From Stenotrophomonas sp. SAM-B (GTDB taxonomy: Bacteria > Pseudomonadota > Gammaproteobacteria > Xanthomonadales > Xanthomonadaceae), in contig NZ_JABBXB010000002.1 in assembly GCF_013387485.1 (NCBI RefSeq), positions 124,001 to 188,000 of the forward strand: a stretch of 64,000 bases of DNA, in the 5' to 3' direction. A model generated the notes under the pieces. The model was not told where the DNA came from, did no database searches, and saw nothing but the letters and a program-made list of their open reading frames with translations. Below, one piece after another: positions 46,458 through 57,027 of the stretch (position 1 is its first letter; each line of letters opens with the position of its first letter). A program made the position numbers and the translations under genes.

Positions 46458-47102
46458 CTACCTGCGGGCGAGCAGCAGGTGGAAATGCTTGCTGACCTCG
46501 CGCCCGTCGTTGCTGCGCCCGGTTTCGTGATGGGCGCGCCAGCCCTGTACGGTCAACCCAGCGCTGCGCAGGGCCTGCTCGACCTCGGCCAGTTCGTGCA
46601 GGTGGAAGCCATGCGCGGTGAACGGCAGCGTGCGCATGAAGGCGGCATCGCCGAAGGCCAGGCAGAGACGGCCACCGGGCCGCAGCACGCGGGCCAGTTC
46701 GGCGAACGGGAATTTCAATTCGTCCCAGAAGTACAGGGTATTCACTGCCAGCGCCGCATCGATGCAGGCCGCGTCCAGGGGCAGGGCCTGGGCATCGCCG
46801 AGCCGGACCTCGGCGCGATCCTGCAGCCCGTGTGCGGCCAGCACTGTGTTGCCCGCGTCGACCATCGCCGCCGAGACATCCAGCCCCAGGTAGAGGCTGC
46901 CCGAGGCACGCAGCAGATCGGGCGCGAAGGCCGCATTGCCCGGGCCGATCTCCAGCACCTGTTCGCCCGCGGTGACCGCCAGCAGGGCGATCGCGGCGCG
47001 GTTGAGGTCGCCGTTGCTGCGGTTCATCGATTCGGCCACGAGGAGCGCGTGCTCACCTTGCGGGTGGCGCAACTGGGCGGCCAGATGGTCGGGGGAAAGC
47101 AC
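46458..47102 (-). CDS. Class I SAM-dependent methyltransferase
   Basis: This protein of about 214 residues has motif I VLEIGPGNAAFAPDLL, motif II-like LYLGLDVSAAMVDA, motif LGDAQALPLD and ELARVLRPGGRLCL, the UbiE/COQ5-type methyltransferase_11 pattern. The substrate is unknown. Start GTG 47102 was chosen since GGAG lies 9 bases before it; ATG 47153 or 47216 would add residues that do not look folded. Confidence 0.8.
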   Translation of the reverse strand: MLSPDHLAAQLRHPQGEHALLVAESMNRSNGDLNRAAIALLAVTAGEQVLEIGPGNAAFAPDLLRASGSLYLGLDVSAAMVDAGNTVLAAHGLQDRAEVRLGDAQALPLDAACIDAALAVNTLYFWDELKFPFAELARVLRPGGRLCLAFGDAAFMRTLPFTAHGFHLHELAEVEQALRSAGLTVQGWRAHHETGRSNDGREVSKHFHLLLARR

Positions 47103-47268
47103 GCGCAAGACTCCTGTCGGTGGGCGGCAGGACCTGGCGGCGGCGGAGTCCATCCACCAGCTTAGCCCACGCGCGGCCCCGATGGGCGCCCCTGTGAAGG
47201 TCGATCGGCCAGCCACGATGAAGATCGGTGATCAACAAATCACCAAGGTCGCGTCTATTGAGACTGAG

Positions 47269-47314
47269 TTGTCCACAGGGGGTGTGGATGACTCGTGGGC
47301 AAGTTTGTGGATAA
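47269..47314. promoter_or_regulatory. Cluster of three DnaA-box-like sites
   Basis: Within 46 bases lie TTGTCCACA (47269-47277, plus), TGTGGATGA (47283-47291, near-match on minus) and TGTGGATAA (47306-47314, a perfect TTATCCACA box on the minus strand). The rest of the gap between the methyltransferase and pssA (47103-47484) shows no gene. Replication origin genes are absent, so this may be a DnaA-controlled promoter or titration site. Confidence 0.45.
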
Positions 47315-47484
47315 GCGCCTCCGGCCCCCGCTGGCGCTCGCTGTCAAGATGGGTGGTCAAAAATTCACCGCAGGTCGTCCCCGCGTGAACGGCGCGGCAA
47401 GGCCGGGTACGGTGGCGTAGGGTGGGCTGTCCGGGCGCGGGCCGCTCGCGGTACTCTCTTGGGATTGCCGCCACCCGATCTTCC

Positions 47485-48099
47485 ATGAAACGTCATTTCT
47501 CGATGTTGCGCGAGTTCCACCTGGCCGACTGGTTCACCCTGGCCAACGCGTTCTGCGGCACCGGCGCGGTCTTCGCCGCCATGCGCTACCTGCAGGACGG
47601 CGAGCGCAGCTATCTGCTGTTCGGCATGGCGCTGATCCCGCTGGCCTTCATTTTCGACGCACTGGACGGGCGTATCGCCCGCTGGCGCAAGTCCAGCTCC
47701 ACGCTGGGCCGCGAGCTGGATTCGCTGTCGGACATCATTTCCTTCGGCGTGGCCCCGGCGGCGCTGGCCTACGCCTGCGGCATGCAGGGCGGCTGGGACT
47801 GGCTGGTGCTGAGCTATTTCGTCTGCTGCGGCGTCAGCCGCCTGGCGCGCTACAACGTGACCGCCGAGGCGCTGGCCGGCGAAGGCGACAAGGTGCCGTA
47901 CTTCGAGGGCACCCCGATTCCGACCAGCCTGGCGCTGGTGGTGGTGCTGGCCGTGGCGGCGAGCGTCGGCGCGACCGGCGCGGACCTGTGGCTGGGCAAG
48001 TGGCAGCTTGGCCCGTGGCAGCTGCACCCGCTGGTGCTGCTGTTCGCGCTGTCCGGCTCGCTGATGATCAGCAAGACCCTGCGCATCCCCAAGCCGTGA
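47485..48099 (+). CDS. pssA: CDP-diacylglycerol-serine O-phosphatidyltransferase (CDP-alcohol phosphatidyltransferase)
   Basis: This 204-residue membrane protein has about five to six helices. The CDP-alcohol phosphatidyltransferase motif is complete: DG(x2)AR(x8)G(x3)D(x3)D in DALDGRIARWRK...GRELDSLSD. It matches the type II PssA group, which makes phosphatidylserine, the precursor of phosphatidylethanolamine. Phosphatidylcholine synthase is a less likely alternative, since that family is usually longer. Start ATG 47485 after TTCC; the open frame upstream to 47422 is not supported. Confidence 0.85.
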   Translation: MKRHFSMLREFHLADWFTLANAFCGTGAVFAAMRYLQDGERSYLLFGMALIPLAFIFDALDGRIARWRKSSSTLGRELDSLSDIISFGVAPAALAYACGMQGGWDWLVLSYFVCCGVSRLARYNVTAEALAGEGDKVPYFEGTPIPTSLALVVVLAVAASVGATGADLWLGKWQLGPWQLHPLVLLFALSGSLMISKTLRIPKP

Positions 48100-48151
48100 G
48101 GCAGCGCGGCGAGCCATTGCTATCATCGTTTCCCGAGACGGGAGGACGGTC

Positions 48152-49291
48152 ATGACCACGGCGGGCAGCGGCAGCGGCGCAGGCGATGTAGAGGCCTTGG
48201 CGCGGCAGTATTTCAGTGCCTGGGGCGATGCCCTGCGGCACGCTGCGGCACCACCGGGCCATGCGGGTGGCCCCGAGGGCCAGGGCAACTGGCAGCAGGC
48301 GATCGACGGGTGGGCGCAGATGATGCCCAACGCCGCCAGCGGCCCGGCCGACGAGGCCGTGCATCGCTTCCGTGAGCAGGCCGGTGGCTGGTACGGCGCC
48401 ATGCAGCAGGTGGCCGCGCAGTTCGCCGGTCGCGACACCACCAGCGCCGACGTCGCGCAGGCCTGGCGAAAAGCCGTGCTGGGGCAGGGCAACGGACTGC
48501 TGCAGTGGATGCTGCAGGGCGCACGCGGACACACGCATGCCGAGGGTCCGGACCTTCTTCAGTTGCTGGAGACCTTGCAGCGCCAGCTTGGGCCGTGGCT
48601 GCAGAGTCCCGCCTTCGGTCCCGGTCGCGAGCATCAGGCCCGCTGGCAGGCGCTGCTGCGCGCGCAGCAGGAGTATCAGGCGCACTCGCGCGATTACGTG
48701 GATCAGATCAAGCAGGCGCTGGACGATGCGTTCACCCTGTTCGAGCAGCGCCTGGCCGAGCACGAACAGCCGGGCAACCAGCTCACCAGTGCGCGGGCGA
48801 TGTTCGATCTGTGGATCGACGCGGCCGAGGAAGCGTATGCCAAGGTTGCGCTGTCCGAGCCGTTCCAGACGGTCTATGCCTCGCTGGGCAACGCCCAGAT
48901 GCGGCTGCGCGCGGCCACCCAGCAGGAAATCGAACGGCTGACCGAGAGCTTCGGGCTGCCGACGCGCACGGAGATGGATGCGGCGCATCGCCGGATCGCC
49001 GAGCTGGAGCGGTTGGTGCGGCGCATGGCCAGCGGCGCGGGTACGGCGGGGCCCAACACGGCAACAGCCGGCAAGGCAGCACCGAAGCAGGGCAAGGCAC
49101 CTGCGGCAGCGCGTGCGGCTGCGGCACCTGCCGGTAAGGCCAAGGCGAGCAGGCCCGCGGTAACGCCAGCCGCCGCGAGCAAACGCGCAGGCAACGTTTC
49201 CACGCCGGCCAAGGGCACCAAGCCTGCCACCAAGCCTGCCACCAAGCCCACCACCAAGCCCACCACCAAGCCCCGGAAGCGCAGCGCATGA
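48152..49291 (+). CDS. phaE: Class III PHA synthase subunit PhaE
   Basis: This 379-residue protein matches the PHA_synth_III_E family: the Trp-rich N-terminal half, then VALSEPFQTVYASLGNAQMRL and LGLPTRTE-like LPTRTEMDAAHRRIAELERLVRRM near residues 265-290. PhaE activates PhaC on storage granules. A tail of about 85 residues follows that is rich in Ala, Lys and Pro, with KPATKPATKP and KPTTKPTTKP repeats, unlike the compact end of most PhaE. It overlaps phaC by four bases. Confidence 0.92.
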   Translation: MTTAGSGSGAGDVEALARQYFSAWGDALRHAAAPPGHAGGPEGQGNWQQAIDGWAQMMPNAASGPADEAVHRFREQAGGWYGAMQQVAAQFAGRDTTSADVAQAWRKAVLGQGNGLLQWMLQGARGHTHAEGPDLLQLLETLQRQLGPWLQSPAFGPGREHQARWQALLRAQQEYQAHSRDYVDQIKQALDDAFTLFEQRLAEHEQPGNQLTSARAMFDLWIDAAEEAYAKVALSEPFQTVYASLGNAQMRLRAATQQEIERLTESFGLPTRTEMDAAHRRIAELERLVRRMASGAGTAGPNTATAGKAAPKQGKAPAAARAAAAPAGKAKASRPAVTPAAASKRAGNVSTPAKGTKPATKPATKPTTKPTTKPRKRSA

Positions 49292-50358
49292 AAGGCCCCT
49301 TGGGCTTCAACGCCGAAGACCTGCTGCAGGAAACCCTCGCCATGCAGCGCAAGCTGATGGATGGCCTGAAGCTGCTGCCTTCGGTGGACGATGTCGATTA
49401 CGGCGTGACCACCCGCGAAGAGATCTGGCGCGACGGCAAGGTCACGCTGTACCGCTTCGTCGGTACCGAGCCGCCGGTGCACCGCACGCCGCTGCTGATC
49501 GTCTATGCGCTGGTCAACCGGCCGTACATGGTCGACCTGCAGACCGACCGCTCGCTGGTGCAGAAACTGCTGGCGCTCGGCCACGATGTCTATGTGCTGG
49601 ACTGGGGCTACCCGGACCGCTCCGAGCGCTACCAGACGCTGGAGGATTACCTGCTGCGCTTCGTGGATGGCGCGGTGGATCACCTGCAGGCGCACAATGG
49701 CGGTGAGCCGATCAACATGCTGGGCATCTGCCAGGGCGGCGTGTTCGCGCTGTGCTATGCCGCGCTGCGCCAGGCCAAGCTGGCGAACCTGATCACCATG
49801 GTCACCCCTGTCGATTTCCACACCCCGGACAACATGCTCTCGCACTGGGCGCGGCAGGTGGATGTGGACCTGCTGGTGGACACGCTGGGCAACATCCCGG
49901 CCGACCTGATGAATGCCAGTTACCTGATGCTCAAGCCGTTCCGCCTCAACGTACAGAAGTACGTGGGCCTGCTCGACATCCTCGACGACAAGGACGCGCT
50001 GGAAGATTTCCTGCGCATGGAGAAGTGGATTTTCGACTCGCCCGATCTCGCCGGCGAGGCGTTCCGTGACTTCATCAAGCAGTTCTACCAGGGCAATGGC
50101 CTGATGCACGACGGCGTCCGCATCGGAGAAGAAACGGTCGACCTCCAGCAGGTCACGTTGCCGGTACTGAACATCTATGCCGAGCAGGACCATCTGGTCC
50201 CGCCGGATGCGTCGCGCGCGCTGCGCGGCCGGATCGGCAGCACGGACTACACCGAGAGCAGTTTCCGCGGTGGCCATATCGGCATCTACGTTTCCGGGCG
50301 CGCGCAGCGCGAGGTTCCGGCGACCATCACCGGTTGGTTGAACGAGCGCGCGCAATGA
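49288..50358 (+). CDS. phaC: Class III poly(3-hydroxyalkanoate) synthase PhaC
   Basis: This 356-residue alpha/beta hydrolase-like enzyme polymerises hydroxyacyl-CoA into PHA. The lipase-like box GICQGG has the nucleophile Cys148; Asp301 (EQDHLVPP) and His330 (RGGHIGIY) complete the triad. Length is typical of class III. It forms an operon with phaE and, by an ATGA overlap, with the small gene after it. Confidence 0.95.
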   Translation: MKGPLGFNAEDLLQETLAMQRKLMDGLKLLPSVDDVDYGVTTREEIWRDGKVTLYRFVGTEPPVHRTPLLIVYALVNRPYMVDLQTDRSLVQKLLALGHDVYVLDWGYPDRSERYQTLEDYLLRFVDGAVDHLQAHNGGEPINMLGICQGGVFALCYAALRQAKLANLITMVTPVDFHTPDNMLSHWARQVDVDLLVDTLGNIPADLMNASYLMLKPFRLNVQKYVGLLDILDDKDALEDFLRMEKWIFDSPDLAGEAFRDFIKQFYQGNGLMHDGVRIGEETVDLQQVTLPVLNIYAEQDHLVPPDASRALRGRIGSTDYTESSFRGGHIGIYVSGRAQREVPATITGWLNERAQ

Positions 50359-50726
50359 ACATTCGTCCCCTTCTCTGGCTGGCCTTGGGTCTGTCGGGCA
50401 TTGGTACCGCCCAGGCCACCCCCAGCGAGGCCGCCCGCCGCGAGATCGCCGGCCTGATCGGCGCCCTGGATGGCTCCAACTGCCGCTTCCAGCGCAACGG
50501 CAGCTGGCACGATGCGCCCGAGGCGCGGGCCCACCTGCAGCGCAAGTACGACTACCTGCTCAAGAAGGACAAGGTGGACACCGCCGAGCAGTTCATCGAG
50601 CGGGCCGCCAGCCAGAGCAGCATGAGCGGCAAGCCGTACCGGATCGCCTGCCCGGGCCAGCCGGAGCAGACCGCCGCGGTCTGGTTCGGGGCGCGACTCA
50701 AGGCCCTGCGCCAACGCACCCCGTAG
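50355..50726 (+). CDS. DUF5329-like small secreted protein
   Basis: This 123-residue protein has a signal peptide (cleavage after AQA, about residue 20) and a helical domain with two cysteines (SNCRFQRNGSWHDAPEARAHLQRKY and RIACPG). It resembles the DUF5329 family. Function unknown. Its start overlaps the phaC stop, so it may be a periplasmic protein co-expressed with the PHA genes only by position. Confidence 0.75.
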   Translation: MNIRPLLWLALGLSGIGTAQATPSEAARREIAGLIGALDGSNCRFQRNGSWHDAPEARAHLQRKYDYLLKKDKVDTAEQFIERAASQSSMSGKPYRIACPGQPEQTAAVWFGARLKALRQRTP

Positions 50727-50773
50727 ACACGGTTCGCGCTAGAGTCGGCACCTACCGGCTCGAGACCCCGTGC

Positions 50774-50977
50774 ATGAACACACCGCCGCGCCCGCTGTCC
50801 CGTTCGCTCAACGACCGCATGATCGCCGGGGTGATGGGCGGCATCGCGCATCGCTACGGCTGGAACGTCACCCTGGTGCGGGTGCTGTTCGTGCTGATCT
50901 CGATCGGCTCGGCCGCCTTCCCGGGCATCCTGGTCTACCTGATCCTGTGGCTGTTGATCCCCAACGAGGCCGATTGA
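50774..50977 (+). CDS. PspC-domain membrane protein
   Basis: This 67-residue protein has the PspC domain: RMIAGVMGGIAHRYGWNVTLVRVLFVLISI, then a second hydrophobic stretch ending LWLLIPNEAD. PspC homologues respond to envelope stress. Only the single domain is present. It overlaps the next gene at its stop codon (TTGA). Confidence 0.85.
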   Translation: MNTPPRPLSRSLNDRMIAGVMGGIAHRYGWNVTLVRVLFVLISIGSAAFPGILVYLILWLLIPNEAD

Positions 50978-51438
50978 GCCTGTCGCCGCTGCTGCTGCGT
51001 GTCCTGCAGGGGGTGGGCGCGCTGTGGACGTCACCCAACACCCTGATCGGCCTGGCCGCCGGCACCGCCGGGATGCTGGCCGGTGCGCGGCCGTCGTGGA
51101 ACGCGCGCGACTGCGCGATCGTGTTCCGCGAGTTTCCGTGGGGGCCGGGTGGGGCGATCACGCTGGGCAATGTCATCCTGCATACCGGACCGGTGCTGGA
51201 CGTGCCGTGCCGTACCTACGCGCACCAAGCTGGCCACGCCAGCGAGCCGGTGATCGGCCTGCACGACCACGAGCGTGCGCATGTCTACCAGTATCTGGTG
51301 CTGGGGCCGTTGTATCTGCCGGTGTATCTGCTCTGCGGTGGCGTGAGCGCACGCAATCCGTTTGAACGGGCGGCCGATGTGTATGCGCTGCAGGGGCGAG
51401 GCTGGTGGCCCCGTTATTTCCGCGTTAAATCCATGTAA
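50974..51438 (+). CDS. Hypothetical membrane protein with HxxxH-like motif
   Basis: This protein of about 154 residues starts TTG at 50974, overlapping pspC. It has hydrophobic segments near the N-terminus (about 15-40) and in the second half (LVLGPLYLPVYLLCGG). DHERAHVYQYL has the spacing of a HxxxH metal site preceded by Asp and Glu. I do not recognise a named family; a zinc peptidase-like role is only a guess. Start by TTG is uncertain; GAGG lies 5 bases before. Confidence 0.6.
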   Translation: MSLSPLLLRVLQGVGALWTSPNTLIGLAAGTAGMLAGARPSWNARDCAIVFREFPWGPGGAITLGNVILHTGPVLDVPCRTYAHQAGHASEPVIGLHDHERAHVYQYLVLGPLYLPVYLLCGGVSARNPFERAADVYALQGRGWWPRYFRVKSM

Positions 51439-51572
51439 GAAAAATGTCGACAACGCGACGTCATCTGCATGCAAAAAAACGTTATTAGCCTGCATGACGA
51501 ATCAGTCAGGTTTGCCGGGGTAAACTTGCATCGCTGTATGAGCAACAACGTTTTTCTGGAGGAATACATCAC

Positions 51573-51788
51573 ATGGCAATCGTTCTTTATGTCGGTGGTA
51601 GCAAGGATGGCGACAAGGGCCTCGTGCCCCATGGCTTCAGCAAGTCCCAGGCCGATACCGAGCTGGGCCCGGAGATCTACACCGAGCGGTTCATGGAGCT
51701 GCAGGGTGTGGGCAGGGTGCGGGTGATGGCGTTGGAGTCGATGCGCGACGACATCGTCCATCAGCGTGCTGCGGTGCATTACCGGTAA
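51573..51788 (+). CDS. Small conserved-looking protein of unknown function
   Basis: This 71-residue soluble protein, [22 protein letters not shown]..., has a well placed GGAGG ribosome binding site and an AT-rich leader of about 130 bases that holds an AAAAAACGTT/AACGTTTTT inverted repeat (about 51473-51556). No recognised domain. The strong translation signal and separate leader suggest it is expressed on its own and regulated. Confidence 0.65.
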   Translation: MAIVLYVGGSKDGDKGLVPHGFSKSQADTELGPEIYTERFMELQGVGRVRVMALESMRDDIVHQRAAVHYR

Positions 51789-51994
51789 GCGAGCCACACC
51801 GTGGAGGCGCCCGGTTGTCGCGGGCGCCCGCGCCGGCATCCCAGCCCCGCGCAGGATGCCGGCGTGAACGCAGGACCCCTCGTGGGGTGACTGCCACGGG
51901 GCGACAGGTTCGGCCCGGCCTGTCAACGGCTTTCCCCCGCCGCCCGGCATCGCCAGAATGGGTTCTTTCCGCAAAGCGGCTCCGGCCGGAAGCA

Positions 51995-54370
<2,376 letters not shown>

Positions 54371-54391
54371 GCGCCTCCCGCTGCCTGCCAG

Positions 54392-54420
54392 GGGCCGCCT
54401 TCGGGCGGCCCTTGGCGTTT
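54392..54420 (+). terminator. Hairpin terminator after tex
   Basis: GGGCCGCC (54392-54399), loop TTCG, GGCGGCCC (54404-54411), followed by TTGGCGTTT. Perfect eight-base stem, weak T-run. Confidence 0.6.
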
Positions 54421-54520
54421 CTGGTCCCTGCCGATGGACGGAGGCACTTCTGGTTTCGCCCGGGTTTACGCACACTTCGCGTTCAATGCCCGTAGGGTAG
54501 GTGGACGGCGGGGAGCCCCG

Positions 54521-56746
54521 ATGACAGACGACCAGGCAGGACCGGGCGACCGGGCGGGCCGCAGCGCCGATGACCGCGCTGGCGCCGCGCTGCGCGAGAT
54601 GGCCGAACAGCGCCACCGGCTGGAAATGATCATCGAAGGCACCGCGGCGGGCACCTGGGACTGGGACATCCCCGGCAACCAGATGCGGGTCAACGAACGC
54701 TGGGCGGAGATCGTGGGCTACACCCGCGAGGAACTGGCGCCGATCACGCCGGACACCTTCTTCCGGCTGGTGCATCCCGACGACCTGGCCCAGTCCAACG
54801 CGTTGCTCGAGGAGCACCTGGCGGGCCGCTCGCCGCGTTACGACAGCCTGTGCCGGATGCGGCACAAGCAGGGCCACTGGATCTGGGTGCAGGACCGTGG
54901 CCGCGTCTACGAACGCGATGCACAGGGCCGGCCGCTGTGGATGGCCGGCGCGCATGCCGATGTCACCGAGCTGCAGGAGGCCCGGCAGGATGCGGCCAAC
55001 ATGCGCCAGCGGCTGCAGGCGGTGGTCGACGCCTCCGACGAGGTGGCGGTGATCGCCACCGACATCGACGGAGTGATCAATCTGTTCAACACCGGTGCGC
55101 AGAAACTGCTCGGCTACCGCCCCGATGAAGTGATCGGACGGGTCAACCCGGGCCTGTTCCATGACCCGGAGGAGATGCGCGCCTACCTGCAGCCCCAGAT
55201 GGGGGCGGACGGACGCCTGCCGACCGTGTTCGAGGCGTTGAGCGCGCGGGCGGCGCAGGGCACCTGGTCGCATCAGTGGACGTTCCTGCGCAAGGACGGC
55301 GGGCGCCGCCAGGTGCGCCTGTCGATCAGTCCGTTGGACTGCGCCGGCGGCAACCGGATCGGCTACGTCGGCATGGCGGTCGACCTGACCCCGCTGCTGC
55401 AGGTCCGCGAACAGGCGTTCCTGGCCTCGGAAAAATTCGCCGGGGCATTCTCGTCGGCGGCGCTGGGCATGGCCCTGGTGTCGCTGGAAGGGCGCTGGCT
55501 GGACGTCAACGATTCGCTGTGCGGCATCCTCGGCTATACCCGTGCCGAACTGCTGCTGATCGATTTCCAGACGCTGACGCATCCGGACGACCTGCATACC
55601 GACCTCGCCCTGCTTGGCGATCTGCTGGCCGGCCGCCGCGAGCATTACCACATGGAGAAGCGCTACCTGGGCAAGGCGGGCAACCTGGTCTGGGGGCGGC
55701 TGTCGGTCTCGCTGGTCCGCACGGAAAATGGCGAGCCGCTGCATTTCGTCTCCCAGATCCAGGACGTGACCGCGCAACGGCTCAGCGGCCAGCAGCTGCG
55801 CGAATCCGAGCAGCGCACCCGGGTCACGCTGGATGCGGTGGCCGACATGGTGCTGACCCTGGACCTGCACGGCGGCATCCAGTACGCCAACGCAGCGGCT
55901 ACCCGCGCGCTGGCGGGTGACGGCGCGGAGGCACTGGCCGGCAGCCAGCTGCAGGAGGTGATGGAGCTCACCACCGAGTACGCGCCGCGCTCGCCGTTGG
56001 ACGTGGCGGTGCTGCTCGACCCGGACAGCAATGCGGTCGACCTGCATTCGGACCTGCTGCTGGCGGTGGGAACCCACCTGCTGCCGGTCGACCTGACCCG
56101 TGCCTGGCTGCGCGATGAGGACGGGCTGACCAGCGGCGCGGTCTGGGTGATCCGTGACGTCACCCAGCAACGCGCGCGCCAGCGCGAGGCCCGCCACCTG
56201 GCCGAGATCGACCCGTTGACCGAGCTGAGCAACCGGCGCGGCTTCGAGGCACACCTGCAGCAGGCCATCACCCGGGTCGCCCGGACCGGCCAGTCCGCAT
56301 CGCTGATGTACATCGACCTGGACCACTTCAAGCCGGTCAACGACACCCATGGCCATCTCGCCGGTGATGCGGTGCTGTGGGCCGTGGCCAGCGTATTGCG
56401 GCACGGGGTGCGTGATTCGGACATCGTGGCGCGGCTGGGCGGCGATGAGTTCGCGGTGATCCTGGCCGGCTGTTCGCTCAAGCGTGCCCGCCGCATCGCC
56501 ATCGACCTGCTCGAGGCGATGCGTGGGTTGTCCATCCCCTGGGACCAGCGCCGGCTGAGCGTGGGCGCGAGCATCGGCATCGCGCCCCTGTTCGGCGGCA
56601 TGAGCGTGGATGACGCCGTGGCGGCGGCGGATGCGCAGTGTTACCGGGCCAAGGCGCTGGGGCGCGACAACGTGCAGGTGGAAGCCCAGGCCCTGGGCGC
56701 GATCGACCCGTTGGACGCGCTCGATGCCAGCGAAAGCGGCGAGTAG
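54521..56746 (+). CDS. Diguanylate cyclase with four PAS domains
   Basis: This 741-residue soluble protein has about four PAS/PAC units (about residues 35-160, 165-290, 300-425 and 430-555). Some have typical endings such as HADVTELQ and QDVTAQR. The C-terminal GGDEF domain (about 570-725) has intact GGDEF at 640-644 and the inhibitory site RxxD five residues before it (RDSD, 631-634). It should make c-di-GMP from GTP under product inhibition. No membrane segment. GGGAG with 6-base spacing supports ATG 54521. Confidence 0.92.
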   Translation: MTDDQAGPGDRAGRSADDRAGAALREMAEQRHRLEMIIEGTAAGTWDWDIPGNQMRVNERWAEIVGYTREELAPITPDTFFRLVHPDDLAQSNALLEEHLAGRSPRYDSLCRMRHKQGHWIWVQDRGRVYERDAQGRPLWMAGAHADVTELQEARQDAANMRQRLQAVVDASDEVAVIATDIDGVINLFNTGAQKLLGYRPDEVIGRVNPGLFHDPEEMRAYLQPQMGADGRLPTVFEALSARAAQGTWSHQWTFLRKDGGRRQVRLSISPLDCAGGNRIGYVGMAVDLTPLLQVREQAFLASEKFAGAFSSAALGMALVSLEGRWLDVNDSLCGILGYTRAELLLIDFQTLTHPDDLHTDLALLGDLLAGRREHYHMEKRYLGKAGNLVWGRLSVSLVRTENGEPLHFVSQIQDVTAQRLSGQQLRESEQRTRVTLDAVADMVLTLDLHGGIQYANAAATRALAGDGAEALAGSQLQEVMELTTEYAPRSPLDVAVLLDPDSNAVDLHSDLLLAVGTHLLPVDLTRAWLRDEDGLTSGAVWVIRDVTQQRARQREARHLAEIDPLTELSNRRGFEAHLQQAITRVARTGQSASLMYIDLDHFKPVNDTHGHLAGDAVLWAVASVLRHGVRDSDIVARLGGDEFAVILAGCSLKRARRIAIDLLEAMRGLSIPWDQRRLSVGASIGIAPLFGGMSVDDAVAAADAQCYRAKALGRDNVQVEAQALGAIDPLDALDASESGE

Positions 56747-56787
56747 ACCCCGGCCCAGCCTGCGCCACGGCGCGACGATGATGGCCC

Positions 56788-56814
56788 TAAAGCTTTCAGA
56801 AGACGCGCCGTTAT
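56788..56814 (+). promoter_or_regulatory. Sigma-28 (FliA)-like promoter upstream of the chemoreceptor gene
   Basis: TAAAGCTT (56788-56795), an 11-base spacer, then GCCGTTAT (56807-56814). The E. coli sigma-28 consensus is TAAAGTTT, 11 bases, GCCGATAA. This fits control of the downstream MCP with flagellar genes. The rest of the leader (56815-57027) is otherwise featureless. Confidence 0.55.
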
Positions 56815-57027
56815 ATGACTCGCAGTTGCTGCCTGTCTGCTCACGTGGATACCTGGCCGTACACCTTCTTTAAATGGTTCATGTTCACCGGCCTGCCCGG
56901 TGTTTGCAGTCCATCGAAGCGACGTCATTCCCACTGACGATCTTCGTGAGTCCCAGCCAACGGAATACCGCCACCGGGCCACCGCCCGGCGCTGACCTAT
57001 TCGCTAACCGGACACCGAGGTCTAAAG

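Noticed and set aside
47269..47314. Possible replication origin from DnaA boxes
   Set aside because: No dnaA, dnaN, gyrB or AT-rich unwinding region is near, and three boxes are too few.
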